Shown here piece after piece: positions 1-8,634 of a stretch of 59,328 bases of DNA. Each line of letters starts with the position of its first letter. Within the stretch, counting starts at the first letter, position 1. The DNA is from an uncultured Candidatus Saccharibacteria bacterium. GTDB taxonomy: Bacteria; Patescibacteriota; Saccharimonadia; Saccharimonadales; Saccharimonadaceae. The notes beneath the pieces are model-generated. The model did no database searches, had not been told where the DNA came from, and saw nothing but the letters and a program-made list of their open reading frames with translations. The DNA lies in assembly GCA_947169915.1 (NCBI GenBank), contig CAMVRN010000007.1, positions 1 through 59,328 of the forward strand, read 5' to 3'. The position numbers and the translations under genes are program-made.

Positions 1-2
1 TA

Positions 3-173
3 AAGTACTATCTTCACAAATCCGAAGTTACGCTCCGTGGCGGCAAACCTCAGACTATCTACTTCTTCACTAAAGAGGCAAAAGGCGGCAAAGGCACTCC
101 TTGTGATCTTCCTGCAGACCGCGAAGTCAATGAGAACCCACGCAACGGCTTCTTGACTCTCAAGAAGAAATAA
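3..173 (+). CDS. C-terminal part of a small hypothetical protein
   Basis: The reading frame is open from the window edge and stops at TAA 171-173, giving the last 56 residues. It begins KYYLHKSEVTLRGGKPQTIY and ends FLTLKKK. It looks like a short, soluble, basic beta-rich protein with no membrane segment. I recall similar KYYLH...TIYFF proteins as conserved hypotheticals, but no function can be assigned. The start lies outside the window. A terminator hairpin follows at 204-228, so this is the last gene of its transcript. Confidence 0.75.
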   Translation, partial: KYYLHKSEVTLRGGKPQTIYFFTKEAKGGKGTPCDLPADREVNENPRNGFLTLKKK

Positions 174-203
174 GCTTTTAGTAGACTTATTTAGGTACAG
201 AAA

Positions 204-228
204 GCCGCCTCCAAAAGGGGCGGTTTTT
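204..228 (+). terminator. Rho-independent terminator
   Basis: CCGCC and GGCGG form a short GC stem around an A-rich loop, followed by five T. It closes the transcript of the partial gene upstream. Confidence 0.7.
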
Positions 229-260
229 CGTGGCTAAAGACCTTATGCTATAATGACTTT

Positions 261-1187
261 ATGGAACTAAATCTTTCAAATTTCTACACCTCTCTCGGTG
301 TAATCGCCATCATAATCCTTCTTGGTCTTTTTCTCGGCAAACGCAGCCTTATTACCGCCGAAACTAATAAAAATCTCATCAATCTTCTTCTTTCTGTCTT
401 CATGCCAGCCTCTCTCTTTTCTGCTTTTCCATCAACCTCAAACGAAAGTCTCCTCCACCTTTTCTTTATGGGTATGCTCGCCGGCGTCCTTGTTATGGTC
501 GGACTCATTCTCCTCTCTAAACTCATCTTCAATAAGAAACTTTGGAACAAATCCCTTGCCACCGAAGCGCAATTTGCCTTCATTTTTAACAACGCCACTT
601 TCCTAGGCTACCCCATCATCTCCACTACTTTTGGCGAAGAGGGAATTATCCCTTATTGCGGCTTTATTATTTCTTTCAATCTCGCCCTTTTCTCCTACGG
701 CATCTGGCTGTTCAAGCGTGCCGATTCGAAACACTTCCTAAGAAAAACGCTTCTGAACCCAAATATCATCGCAGTCGTCCTCGGCATGCTCGTCTTCCTC
801 TTTCATGTCGAAATCCCTACGCCAATCACCTCAACCGTAAAATACGTTGCTGGCGCCACTACCCCTCTCTCGCTCCTTTGTATCGGTTTCATGCTCTCAA
901 ACGCAGAAATCAAAAAAATTCTCCGCTCATGGCGTCTTCTTGTCATCTCGCTCATTCAGCTCTTTGTTGCTCCGTTCCTAACCTACACACTTCTCCGCCT
1001 CCTCAATTTCCCAAGTGAGGTTGTTGTCGTCTGTACGCTCATCCAAGCTCTCCCGACCGCTACGTCCCTCGGTCTTTTTGCAGAGAAATATGGTGGTCGC
1101 GTCGAAGAGTCTTCCGAACTTGTTGTCATCTCAACGATTTGTTCAATCATTACCCTTCCACTTGTCGTTGCCATTCTTTTTGGATAA
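261..1187 (+). CDS. AEC-family transporter (auxin efflux carrier/malate permease type)
   Basis: This is a 308-residue integral membrane protein with about ten hydrophobic segments split into two five-helix halves, the normal layout and length of the AEC (PF03547) family. The first half carries the polar break FIFNNATFLGYPII and the second carries VVVVCTLIQALPTATSLGLF, the positions where AEC proteins have their substrate-path crossover helices. Family members export or exchange small organic acids or amino acids; the substrate here cannot be read from sequence. The TATAAT box at 249-254, inside TATGCTATAAT, ends six bases before the ATG. The mRNA should therefore start at or next to the start codon, and there is no Shine-Dalgarno site. 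The gene is monocistronic, with a tRNA downstream. Confidence 0.85.
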   Translation: MELNLSNFYTSLGVIAIIILLGLFLGKRSLITAETNKNLINLLLSVFMPASLFSAFPSTSNESLLHLFFMGMLAGVLVMVGLILLSKLIFNKKLWNKSLATEAQFAFIFNNATFLGYPIISTTFGEEGIIPYCGFIISFNLALFSYGIWLFKRADSKHFLRKTLLNPNIIAVVLGMLVFLFHVEIPTPITSTVKYVAGATTPLSLLCIGFMLSNAEIKKILRSWRLLVISLIQLFVAPFLTYTLLRLLNFPSEVVVVCTLIQALPTATSLGLFAEKYGGRVEESSELVVISTICSIITLPLVVAILFG

Positions 1188-1216
1188 TGGTATATTATAA
1201 ACTGTGATTTGAGTTT

Positions 1217-1292
1217 GGGGGCATAGCTCAGTGGTTAGAGCAGTCGGCTCATAACCGATTGGTCCCTGGTTCAAGCCCAGGTGCCCCCACCA
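1217..1292 (+). tRNA. tRNA with CAT anticodon, probably tRNA-Ile2 (lysidine type)
   Basis: A full cloverleaf is present with an encoded CCA: acceptor GGGGGCA/TGCCCCC and anticodon loop CTCATAA. The paired 1-72 position excludes an initiator. The body TAGCTCAGTGGTTAGAGCA and the TTGGTC variable region match the bacterial Ile(CAU) tRNA better than elongator Met. The window has two other CAT tRNAs that fit initiator and elongator Met, and it contains tilS. The Ile2 assignment is an inference. Confidence 0.85.
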
Positions 1293-1402
1293 AATCCAAC
1301 ATACCCCACGGGGTATTTTTTAATGTTGTAAAAATTACATACGATTAATACCGAATAAAAGCATATTTTCCAGATAACGCAAAAATATTTTATAAAAAAG
1401 TC

Positions 1403-1430
1403 TTTACAAGTATTTCGGTTATGTTATTAT
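1403..1430 (+). promoter_or_regulatory. Promoter of the 1267-residue surface protein
   Basis: TTTACA (1403-1408), a 16-base spacer and TATTAT (1425-1430). The downstream sequence, TATTATAGC then AGTAGAGT, resembles that after the 11149-11177 promoter, suggesting common control of surface genes. The predicted leader is about 70-105 bases and A-rich. Confidence 0.65.
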
Positions 1431-1506
1431 AGCAGTAAGTAGAGTCATAGGGTTATAAACAAAAATTTATCAAACCTCTGGTCATAAATCTGGCAAAACA
1501 CAATGT

Positions 1507-4500
1507 TTGTGTCGGTTATGGCATAAAAGAAAAAATAAAAAGGTGTTAAGTTTAAAATCATCCTACCGTTTTAGAAAGACCCTCCTCTGTGTAACAACAG
1601 TGGGCTTTTGGGTTCTTGCCCTTCTCGTTCTGTCGATTTATCCGACCTTCGTTGCGAACTCCACTTTTGCCGACGATGATTATCCTGTAACTCCAACTCT
1701 TTCGATTTCCTCAAGTGGCGTTCTTAATTTCGATTTACACCCAGGCGAATTTAACAGTGGTACTCAAGAAGTAACCGTCAACACCTCCAACTACACTGGC
1801 TATACTGTCACTATTTCCGCCGAAGGCTCAACCGACCTCGTCAATCTAGAAAACGCTCAAAAAGTCATCCCGACTCTCACTCTCGACGCTGGGCAAGAAA
1901 GCAAAACTTCTGAAGAGTTCAGCTCCACTTCCTACGGCATCAGTACAAACGGCATCGACTTCAAACCAGCTATCAGTGGCGGAATCGTTAAAACGAGTGA
2001 ACTTTCAGGCTCCGATACCTTCGACCTCACTTTCGGCGCCAAAGTCTATACCGACCTTCCTTCCGGTGACTATCGAAAGACTTTCACTTTAACCGCCATC
2101 GCAAACGACGCTCTTTATGCGATTTACTACGAGAAAAACACCGAAGACGACGTAACAAACATGCCGGACCCGAACCCACAACCAGGTTCAACCTCCGGCT
2201 CTTCCGTCACGCTCTCAACCGCCGTTCCTGTTCGCTCTCGCTACGAGTTCCTAGGTTGGGATACTAATAGCGCAGCTCTAACTCCGACATATACCATCGG
2301 CGATTCTCTCACACTCGATAAGAAGACCGATAACGAGACCACGCTCTACGCTATTTGGGAACATACAAGCGAAACCTTTAACCTCGAATACAACTCAAAC
2401 GGCGGTACTGGTAACATCGGCACCGACTCCAACACCAATCGCGACGGCGAGTACACCTTCACGATTACCGACGAGGCTCCAACCAGAACTCACTACCAAC
2501 TTCTCGGTTGGTCAACCATCCCAACCGCTGACCGCCCAGAGTATCACGCTGGCGACACCATCTCTCGCTTCACTCCAGGCACTACCACTCTCTACGCCAT
2601 CTGGGGTTACGGCAACGACACTCTTCAAGGCTGGAGAAGCTGTTCTTCTCTCGGAACCGGAGCTTCCGTTTCTCTCCTAGATGCTCGCGACGGAAAGTCC
2701 TACACCGTCAAAAAACTTGCCGACGGCAACTGCTGGATGACCGACAACCTTCGCCTTGATTTCTCCGACATCACAGAAGAGATTTCTTATCGAAATACCA
2801 ACAACCCAGAACTATCTTTCGTTGACGAAATGAACGACAGTCCAGCTTCCTCAAACGACTTCACCGAGGGAACAGATAACGAACTTCGTTACAATTCCTC
2901 GAATCTCGGCGACGATACTCTCGACTCCGAAGGACACACTTACGAAGAATACGGCGTATATTATAACTGGCACACCGCAACCGCAGGGAACGGTACAACC
3001 GACACTGTCAACAGCGAAGCTGGTGGCGACCTCTGTCCTAAAGGCTGGCATCTCCCGTCCGGCACCGCAGAAGGTGAATACTACAACTTGAACTACGCCA
3101 TCAACGGTTCTAATCGCACCGACGCCGTTGCCTCCGCAAATCTCCGCGACGCCACCAACAACTTTACAAATTCTGGCCGCGCTTCAGACAATCAAATCAC
3201 GACTCGAGGCACAAATGGCTACTATTGGACTTCAACTGCCCAAACCGTTGCTCAAGCCCACACTTTAAGCTTCGGCGCAACCAGTGCTAACCCGGGCACC
3301 GACAGCGCCAAGAAGACCGAAGGTCGTACTGTTCGTTGTCTCTCTGGCACCCAATTCACTCTTCGTTATGACGAAAAAGGTGGTTCTGTGACCATCGGGA
3401 AAGAAATTGTCATGTCCGAAGAAGATGAACACGATTTCGTTATAAGCGAAACTCCGTCCAGAAAAACTGGCTACTACTTCCTCGGTTGGTCAACCAACCC
3501 AGACGCAACTGTTGCCGACTACCAACCAGGCGACACTATCACCGTCACCTCTTCCATCACCGTTCTCTACGCCGTCTGGGAAGAAGCAACTATCATTCCT
3601 GCCTCTGAGTTCCAATGCTCCTCGCTCGCAAACGTTGGTGATACGGCTTTCGTCCGCGATGTCCGTGACAACTCAATCTATACCGTCAACAAACTCGCCG
3701 ACGAGCAGTGCTGGATGACTGACAACCTTCGTCTCGACTTCTCGAACCTTGTCCAACCTATCTCCGCCTCAAACACCAACAACCCAACCGCTGACTTTAT
3801 AGCGGCAGCTAACCTCAGCCCAGTTTCTTCGTCAAGCTTCAAATCTTCGAACCGCCAATCTTTGAATTACAACACAGACAACATCGGAAGCACCACCATT
3901 GCCTCAACAGGTCACACCTATGACCATTTCGGTGTCTACTACAACTGGTACACCGCCACTGCCGGCAACGGCACAACCTCCATCATGAGTGGCGAAGCTG
4001 GTGGCGATATCTGTCCTAAGGGCTGGCACCTTCCATCTGGTGGTAGCGATGGCGACTTTATCAACTTGAACTACGCTATAAACGGCAACCTGACTAACGC
4101 CACAGCTTCCGCAAACCTTCGTAAGGCACCTAACAACTTCCTCTATTCTGGACGTTACAGTGGCACAAGTGCAGTAGGTCTTGATACTGGTGGACAATTC
4201 TGGGCTTCGACCGCATCTGCCAGCCTTAATGCTAATGGACTCACCATTGCTCCAAATAGTGTTTCTGCAGGCACTAACTCCATTGATAAATACACCGGAC
4301 GCGCTCTTCGTTGTATCCAAGGTACCGAGTATTCTCTCCGCTATGATTCTCGAGGAGGTAACTTCACCCCAGATTATCAAGCAGTTTCTTCCGAGAGTGG
4401 TTCCGCCGAATTTACAATCAACAATCGTGCCGTCCGCCACTCTGGCTACTACTTCCTCGGTTGGTCAACCAACCCAGACGCAACTGTTGCCGACTACCAA

Positions 4501-5310
4501 CCAGGCGACACTATCACCGTCACCTCTTCCATCACCGTTCTCTACGCCGTCTGGGAAGAAGCAACTATCATTCCTGCCTCTGAGTTCCAATGCTCCTCGC
4601 TCGCAAACGTTGGTGATACGGCTTTCGTCCGCGATGTCCGTGACAACTCAATCTATACCGTCAACAAACTCGCCGACGAGCAGTGCTGGATGACTGACAA
4701 CCTTCGTCTCGACTTCTCGAACCTTGTCCAACCTATCTCCGCCTCAAACACCAACAACCCAACCGCTGATTTTATAGCGGCAGCTCCAAACGCAGTATCT
4801 TCTAGCTCTTGGTGCACGAACAATCAAGACTCGACCTGCACGGATAAGATTCTCTTTAACTCTTCAAACATCGGAGTATCGACCTTCGATAGCGACGGCC
4901 ATACTTACGATGAATATGGTGTCTACTACAACTGGTACACCGCCACTGCCGGCAACGGCACAACCTCCATCATGAGTGGCGAAGCTGGTGGCGATATCTG
5001 TCCTAAGGGCTGGCGCCTTCCATACGGCGACGGCGATGGTGACTTTAATACTCTCATCTCTGCTTTGCCTGGTGCATCCATTTCAACCAGTCTCCGCACC
5101 GAGCCAAACAACTTCGTTCACTCCGGCTACTTCTACAATTCGTCTAGTAGCGAGCGTAATACTGTCGGCTATTATTGGACGCAAACCGCCGACCAAAACG
5201 CGAGCGAACCTAAAGCTATTAATCTTTACCTCTCCACAAGCAACGCAACCGCAAATGTCAGCCAAGTAAGATACCTCGGTTTTAATATTCGCTGTATTGC
5301 CGACACATAG
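1507..5310 (+). CDS. Large secreted modular protein: WxL-like N-domain, four InlB-type repeats, three FISUMP domains
   Basis: 1267 residues. A basic stretch and hydrophobic helix (residues about 22-55, ending NSTFA) form a long signal peptide or N-terminal anchor. Residues about 58-200 are a beta domain ending LPSGDYRKTFTLTAIAN, like the C-terminal strand of the small secreted proteins nearby. InlB/Listeria-Bacteroides-type repeats (GWDTN...LYAIWE) lie at about 201-287, 289-367, 618-696 and 941-1020. Three Fib_succ_major-type domains (about 375-615, 698-938, 1022-1267) each show WMTDNLRLDF, YGVYYNWHTATAGNGT or a variant, CPKGWHLP or CPKGWRLP, and a final RCL/RCI. No C-terminal anchor is visible. 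A host-adhesion role is inferred. The start is uncertain: TTG 1507 or GTG 1543, neither with a clear Shine-Dalgarno site. It is probably cotranscribed with the gene at 5390. Confidence 0.85.
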   Translation: MCRLWHKRKNKKVLSLKSSYRFRKTLLCVTTVGFWVLALLVLSIYPTFVANSTFADDDYPVTPTLSISSSGVLNFDLHPGEFNSGTQEVTVNTSNYTGYTVTISAEGSTDLVNLENAQKVIPTLTLDAGQESKTSEEFSSTSYGISTNGIDFKPAISGGIVKTSELSGSDTFDLTFGAKVYTDLPSGDYRKTFTLTAIANDALYAIYYEKNTEDDVTNMPDPNPQPGSTSGSSVTLSTAVPVRSRYEFLGWDTNSAALTPTYTIGDSLTLDKKTDNETTLYAIWEHTSETFNLEYNSNGGTGNIGTDSNTNRDGEYTFTITDEAPTRTHYQLLGWSTIPTADRPEYHAGDTISRFTPGTTTLYAIWGYGNDTLQGWRSCSSLGTGASVSLLDARDGKSYTVKKLADGNCWMTDNLRLDFSDITEEISYRNTNNPELSFVDEMNDSPASSNDFTEGTDNELRYNSSNLGDDTLDSEGHTYEEYGVYYNWHTATAGNGTTDTVNSEAGGDLCPKGWHLPSGTAEGEYYNLNYAINGSNRTDAVASANLRDATNNFTNSGRASDNQITTRGTNGYYWTSTAQTVAQAHTLSFGATSANPGTDSAKKTEGRTVRCLSGTQFTLRYDEKGGSVTIGKEIVMSEEDEHDFVISETPSRKTGYYFLGWSTNPDATVADYQPGDTITVTSSITVLYAVWEEATIIPASEFQCSSLANVGDTAFVRDVRDNSIYTVNKLADEQCWMTDNLRLDFSNLVQPISASNTNNPTADFIAAANLSPVSSSSFKSSNRQSLNYNTDNIGSTTIASTGHTYDHFGVYYNWYTATAGNGTTSIMSGEAGGDICPKGWHLPSGGSDGDFINLNYAINGNLTNATASANLRKAPNNFLYSGRYSGTSAVGLDTGGQFWASTASASLNANGLTIAPNSVSAGTNSIDKYTGRALRCIQGTEYSLRYDSRGGNFTPDYQAVSSESGSAEFTINNRAVRHSGYYFLGWSTNPDATVADYQPGDTITVTSSITVLYAVWEEATIIPASEFQCSSLANVGDTAFVRDVRDNSIYTVNKLADEQCWMTDNLRLDFSNLVQPISASNTNNPTADFIAAAPNAVSSSSWCTNNQDSTCTDKILFNSSNIGVSTFDSDGHTYDEYGVYYNWYTATAGNGTTSIMSGEAGGDICPKGWRLPYGDGDGDFNTLISALPGASISTSLRTEPNNFVHSGYFYNSSSSERNTVGYYWTQTADQNASEPKAINLYLSTSNATANVSQVRYLGFNIRCIADT
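3467..3810 (+). repeat. Direct repeat copy A within the surface-protein gene
   Basis: 344 bases repeated at 4442-4785 (offset 975) with a single difference that I can see, C at 3795 versus T at 4770. It covers the end of InlB repeat 3 and the start of FISUMP domain 2. Confidence 0.9.
4442..4785 (+). repeat. Direct repeat copy B within the surface-protein gene
   Basis: Second copy of 3467-3810. A further identical block of about 97 bases follows, 3931-4027 matching 4918-5014 at offset 987. The sequence between the blocks differs strongly. Confidence 0.9.
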
Positions 5311-5389
5311 GAAAGGAAATGATTATAAAAAAAGATTCGATAACCAAAAACCAAAATAAAAAACAAGAAAACAAAAAAGGAGAAAAATT

Positions 5390-5941
5390 ATGAAGAAACA
5401 ATCGAAAGTATTAATCGCACTAGGGCTCACCGCTAGCCTCGCGCTCTTACCAATCGGTGCTTTTGCCACGGATGACAATCTCGGTACCGACCAAGTCACT
5501 GTCACCGTAAGGACCGGCTGCTCGCTCTTTGCCGCTGATGGCGAAAGCGACTTTTCCGCTCTCTCAAACGTCTATTCTGGCTCCGTCGCTCCAGGCGAAA
5601 CCCTCGAAATCACCGCTGGTGGTAGCGGAAAGATAAACGCTTTTAACGTGAAGTGCAACGAAGACGGCACATACGCCATCTCCGCTCGAGCGACTGCCTT
5701 GACTCACACCAATGGAGAATACACTATTCCAGTCAATAGCTGGGGCCTAAAATACAACGGCAATTCCGAATACACGATGTTTAACGGTAACTCTCAAACC
5801 CTCGTCTCGAAATCTGGCACCGCTACTGGTTCAAACGAACTCTTCACAATTAATGGCTACAAGGTCAACACCACCGCTTCGACCAAATCCGGCGCCTACA
5901 CTGGAACCGTAACCTATACTCTAGTCTTCGACGGCGAATAA
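5390..5941 (+). CDS. Small secreted two-cysteine beta protein (WxL-like family)
   Basis: 183 residues with a clear signal peptide (MKKQSKVLIALGLTASLALL, cleavage near AFA-TDD). The mature part has one cysteine in VRTGCSLF and one in FNVKCNEDGTYAISA, and ends SGAYTGTVTYTLVFDGE. The same frame (C-S/T-I/L, then C-N-x3-G-F/Y, final Y-x-G-x-V-x-Y-x-L-V) recurs in the genes at 7115, 7973 and 11272. The last strand resembles the end of Firmicute WxL domains with Y in place of W. There is no membrane anchor, so it is probably secreted or held at the surface by the DUF916-like protein encoded next. AGGAG lies upstream of the ATG behind an A-rich leader. No promoter is obvious in the 79-base gap after the previous gene. 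No enzyme activity is suggested. Confidence 0.75.
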   Translation: MKKQSKVLIALGLTASLALLPIGAFATDDNLGTDQVTVTVRTGCSLFAADGESDFSALSNVYSGSVAPGETLEITAGGSGKINAFNVKCNEDGTYAISARATALTHTNGEYTIPVNSWGLKYNGNSEYTMFNGNSQTLVSKSGTATGSNELFTINGYKVNTTASTKSGAYTGTVTYTLVFDGE

Positions 5942-5995
5942 TCTTAACATTTCTTACCTCGACTCCCGCACTTTGTGCTACAATACTATTATTGT

Positions 5996-6934
5996 ATGAG
6001 GAGTCGAGGTTTGAAATTCAGTAGCCTAAAGAGAATCGCACTAATTTCTGTCCTGTTTATCGCAGGCCTTTTTATTTCTTTATTTTTCGAAGAGCCTTGT
6101 TTTGCTGGCACCAACTTCACAGTCTCCCCAATGTATCAAAAATACTCTTTCGCCGCCGGCGAGACGAAATCCTTCAGCTTCCGCGTCTACAATCCAATCG
6201 AATCCTCTTCTAACCTCGAGTTCGAACTCGAAGCTGAGCCATTTTTTAAAGACGATGACAACAATGTTCAGTTCTCCGCAAAGGAGGACTATTCTCTAAT
6301 CATCAACTGGGTCACCATCCCCGAAGCATCTGGCACCCTCAAACCAGGCGAGGGAAGAGACCTGAGCTTCTCTATTTCCGTCCCCTCAACCGCCCCTGCT
6401 GGCGGTCAATACGTCGCTATCTTAGTCAAAACTAAGGGCGACACGGTCGGCATTGTCAATCAAAACTTTTCCATGGCTCACCTCTTATATGCCGATGTCG
6501 CTGGTCAAACTCGCCACTCTGGCCTACTCGAGAACCCTGGCATGAAACCTCTTATCTTCTCTGGTAACATTTCTGCTTCCATTACCGCGAAGAACTCTGG
6601 TAATGTCCATGCCTACGCCTATCAAAGGTTAACCGTCACGAATCTCTTTGGCGAGAAGGTCTATTCTTCGCCAGATTCCGATACTGACAAACTCATCATG
6701 CCAGAGACCTCCCGTCAAATCTCCCTTGAATGGAGCGGAACCCCTTCAATCGGTCTCTTCCGCGCCGCCTATACCGTTGAATTTGAAGACGAGGTGACCA
6801 CCGTCGAGAAGATTATTCTTGTCTGCCCACTCTGGCTCTTGACCTTAGTCTTCATACTCCTTGCATCTGCCGTTATCGTTATCGTCAAAAAACTCAAAAA
6901 TCGCCACAAAACGATGGACCTGGCGGAAGTGTAA
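5996..6934 (+). CDS. Membrane-anchored DUF916/DUF3324-like surface protein
   Basis: 312 residues from ATG 5996, which has the first basic residues of a signal peptide; a start at 5975 would add seven residues with no benefit. A signal peptide (to about FAG-TNF) is followed by two Ig-like halves. The first has VSPMYQKYSFAAGETKSF and VPSTAPAGGQYVAILV. The second has LLYADVAGQTRHSG, NSGNVHAYAY, LFGEKVYSS and MPETSR. A single C-terminal transmembrane helix begins with CPLWLL and ends in a basic tail. This layout parallels the WxL-interacting DUF916/DUF3324 proteins of Firmicutes. Three more copies lie at 9344, 11981 and 19441. It sits directly after a small secreted protein, the pairing seen in WxL operons. 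A binding partnership is inferred. A TACAAT box lies 11 bases before the ATG. Confidence 0.75.
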   Translation: MRSRGLKFSSLKRIALISVLFIAGLFISLFFEEPCFAGTNFTVSPMYQKYSFAAGETKSFSFRVYNPIESSSNLEFELEAEPFFKDDDNNVQFSAKEDYSLIINWVTIPEASGTLKPGEGRDLSFSISVPSTAPAGGQYVAILVKTKGDTVGIVNQNFSMAHLLYADVAGQTRHSGLLENPGMKPLIFSGNISASITAKNSGNVHAYAYQRLTVTNLFGEKVYSSPDSDTDKLIMPETSRQISLEWSGTPSIGLFRAAYTVEFEDEVTTVEKIILVCPLWLLTLVFILLASAVIVIVKKLKNRHKTMDLAEV

Positions 6935-7030
6935 AAATTACAACATTTATTTTAGCAAAAAAATACTCTGTAAATTAGTTAAGAATGTTGTATAAAAAAC
7001 AACAAAATCACTAAATTTTCCTTAAAACTC

Positions 7031-7059
7031 TTGACGAGTTTTTTAAGGTATTTTAAAAT
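7031..7059 (+). promoter_or_regulatory. Promoter of secreted-protein gene 7115
   Basis: TTGACG, a 17-base spacer and TAAAAT (7054-7059). The leader to the ATG is about 50 bases and rich in A, containing ACCAAAATAAAAA as in the leader of the gene at 5390. GGAG lies before the start. The wider gap 6935-7114 otherwise holds AT-rich sequence with two copies of an AATGTTGTA motif. Confidence 0.7.
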
Positions 7060-7114
7060 GAGCTTAAGGTTTAACAAAAACCAAAATAAAAACAAAATGG
7101 AGTTATAAAAAAAC

Positions 7115-7744
7115 ATGCGAAAATCAACTAAGCTTATTGCTGGCTTGAGTGTTGTTGCCGGTCTTGGTGTTGCACTCGCCCCTCTTTCAACTTTTGCGGT
7201 TGTCCCAACCCGTACGGATAACCTATACATCAATAACACCGAAGCGTGTACGATTAACGGCGTCGCTCTCGATTCTTCTCAGGAAGCTTCTTCGTTCACC
7301 AACGTAGAAAACAATTACGACTGGGCTTATTCTCCAGGTCAGGAACACGATTTTACTCGCCGTACCTCTGGAACTGGCGGTTCTGAAAATGAAGGCGTTT
7401 TCCAAATTGTTTGTAACTACACAACTGGTTACAAAATCGTTGCGAACGCCACCAACCCAACCGACGGTAGCCACGATATTGAAGCAGGTACTACTGGTGA
7501 TGAATACTGGGCAGCCAGAATTGTCTCTAAGACTGGCAACATCGTCCCAGCCACTGGAATTACCGTTGGCACCAACTTCGCTATCACCAGCGCTAACCAA
7601 CCAGTTCTCGTGAACACCGGCTCCTCTGCCGCCGACCCAGGCGATTCCTTCAGCATGACCTATGCCGCGAAAACCTCTGAAAGCACCCCAGCTGGTACCT
7701 ACGAAGGTTCAGTAGCCTACACCCTCGTGAAGGGCGCTAACTAA
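7115..7744 (+). CDS. Small secreted two-cysteine beta protein (paralogue 2)
   Basis: 209 residues. The signal peptide, MRKSTKLIAGLSVVAGLGVA to STFA, is almost the same as that of the next gene. The mature part has NTEACTINGV and FQIVCNYTTGYKIVANATNP, the paired-cysteine signature of this local family, and ends TPAGTYEGSVAYTLVKGAN. It has no membrane anchor. It is closest to the gene at 7973, so a local duplication is likely, although the DNA has diverged. It has its own promoter at 7031-7059 and a strong terminator at 7762-7785, so it is transcribed alone. A structural surface subunit or ligand displayed through the DUF916-like anchors is a reasonable guess; no catalytic motif is seen. Confidence 0.75.
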   Translation: MRKSTKLIAGLSVVAGLGVALAPLSTFAVVPTRTDNLYINNTEACTINGVALDSSQEASSFTNVENNYDWAYSPGQEHDFTRRTSGTGGSENEGVFQIVCNYTTGYKIVANATNPTDGSHDIEAGTTGDEYWAARIVSKTGNIVPATGITVGTNFAITSANQPVLVNTGSSAADPGDSFSMTYAAKTSESTPAGTYEGSVAYTLVKGAN

Positions 7745-7761
7745 AAGGTTATTAACTCCAG

Positions 7762-7785
7762 AGCCCCCGAAAGGGGGCTTTTTTT
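7762..7785 (+). terminator. Rho-independent terminator
   Basis: AGCCCCC-GAAA-GGGGGCT with a T run, directly after the secreted-protein gene. Confidence 0.95.
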
Positions 7786-7894
7786 GAATACATTGAAAAG
7801 GTGAATATGTTTTTTTTACAACACATTTTCCAAAATCCGTATCTTAAATTAGCCTAAAAATGCTGGTTTTGGTAACAATTTTTGAAAAATACTA

Positions 7895-7923
7895 TTGCCA
7901 TAAGCACAAAAGTGTTATATTCT
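7895..7923 (+). promoter_or_regulatory. Probable promoter of secreted-protein gene 7973
   Basis: TTGCCA (7895-7900), 17 bases, TATTCT (7918-7923). The leader then holds ATACTAAAATAAAAAGGAAAAC before the ATG, like the other A-rich surface leaders. The -10 choice is uncertain; TATATT with a shorter spacer is possible. Confidence 0.5.
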
Positions 7924-7972
7924 AAAACTACAAAAAGGTCATAAATACTAAAATAAAAAGGAAAACATATTT

Positions 7973-8608
7973 ATGCGCAAATCGTCAAAACTAATCGCAG
8001 GACTTGGCGTTGTAGCCGGTCTTGGCGTCGCTCTTGCTCCTCTCGGAGTCTTCGCAGCTACACCGACCCGTCTAGATAACTTGCATATCACCAGCACCGA
8101 GGCTTGTTCTATCAACGGTGTCGAAATCAGTGCCGCTAACGCAGGAGACACTGCAACTGCATCAACCTTTACTGACCCAGTTAACCACTACGACTGGGCA
8201 TACGCTCCAGGCACCGAGTACGATTTTACTCGTCGTACAGAGGGTACAGGCACAGCTACAGAGAACACCTTCACCATCGTCTGTAACTACGCAGACGGTT
8301 TCAAAATCGTTGCAAACGCCGTCAACCCAACAAACGCCACCTTGGAACACACCATCGCGGCAGGTACCACTGGTCCAGAATACTGGGCAGCTAAAATCCT
8401 AAGCACAAGTGGAGGCATGGACACTGACTACACAGGAAATACTCCATTTGCTATCGATACGGCCAACCAGAAGATTGTCTTCGTCGAAGGCGCAACCCAA
8501 GCTACTGGCGCTTCCTTCTCGATGGGCTATGTCGCAAAGACTGCCGCTGATACCCCAGCAGGTACCTATGAAGGCTCAGTCTCCTACACCCTCGTTAAAG
8601 GCGCTTAG
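7973..8608 (+). CDS. Small secreted two-cysteine beta protein (paralogue 3)
   Basis: 211 residues with signal peptide MRKSSKLIAGLGVVAGLGVA to VFAA. The family signature is present in full: TEACSINGVEI, then FTIVCNYADGFKIVANAVNP, and the terminal strand TPAGTYEGSVSYTLVKGA. It aligns along its whole length with the protein at 7115. Differences are concentrated in the middle loops (insert SAANAGDTATA, and the KILSTSGGMDTDYTG region), which would fit surface variation on a conserved fold. AAAAGG precedes the start at slightly long spacing. The terminator at 8635-8662 ends the unit. Function is unknown; a display partner for the DUF916-like anchors is inferred from context. Confidence 0.75.
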   Translation: MRKSSKLIAGLGVVAGLGVALAPLGVFAATPTRLDNLHITSTEACSINGVEISAANAGDTATASTFTDPVNHYDWAYAPGTEYDFTRRTEGTGTATENTFTIVCNYADGFKIVANAVNPTNATLEHTIAAGTTGPEYWAAKILSTSGGMDTDYTGNTPFAIDTANQKIVFVEGATQATGASFSMGYVAKTAADTPAGTYEGSVSYTLVKGA

Positions 8609-8634
8609 TTGACTCTCGTCTAAAAAAGACCTTA

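Noticed and set aside
284-598. Minus-strand reading frame inside the AEC transporter gene
   Set aside because: It is antisense to a well-supported membrane protein, with no promoter-like box at the right distance and arginine-rich low-quality composition typical of shadow frames.
3904-4440. Minus-strand frame within the FISUMP gene
   Set aside because: It overlaps the repeat-rich surface gene entirely, and its length reflects the biased codon use of the repeats.
4181-4693. Plus-strand alternate frame repeated at 3512-3718
   Set aside because: It recurs only because the underlying DNA is duplicated; there is no start signal and the composition is Ser/Pro/Thr-rich as expected of a shifted frame.
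3467-5014. Insertion sequence or transposon as cause of the internal repeat
   Set aside because: Repeats are in frame, lack transposase and terminal inverted repeats, and follow protein domain borders, so module duplication explains them.
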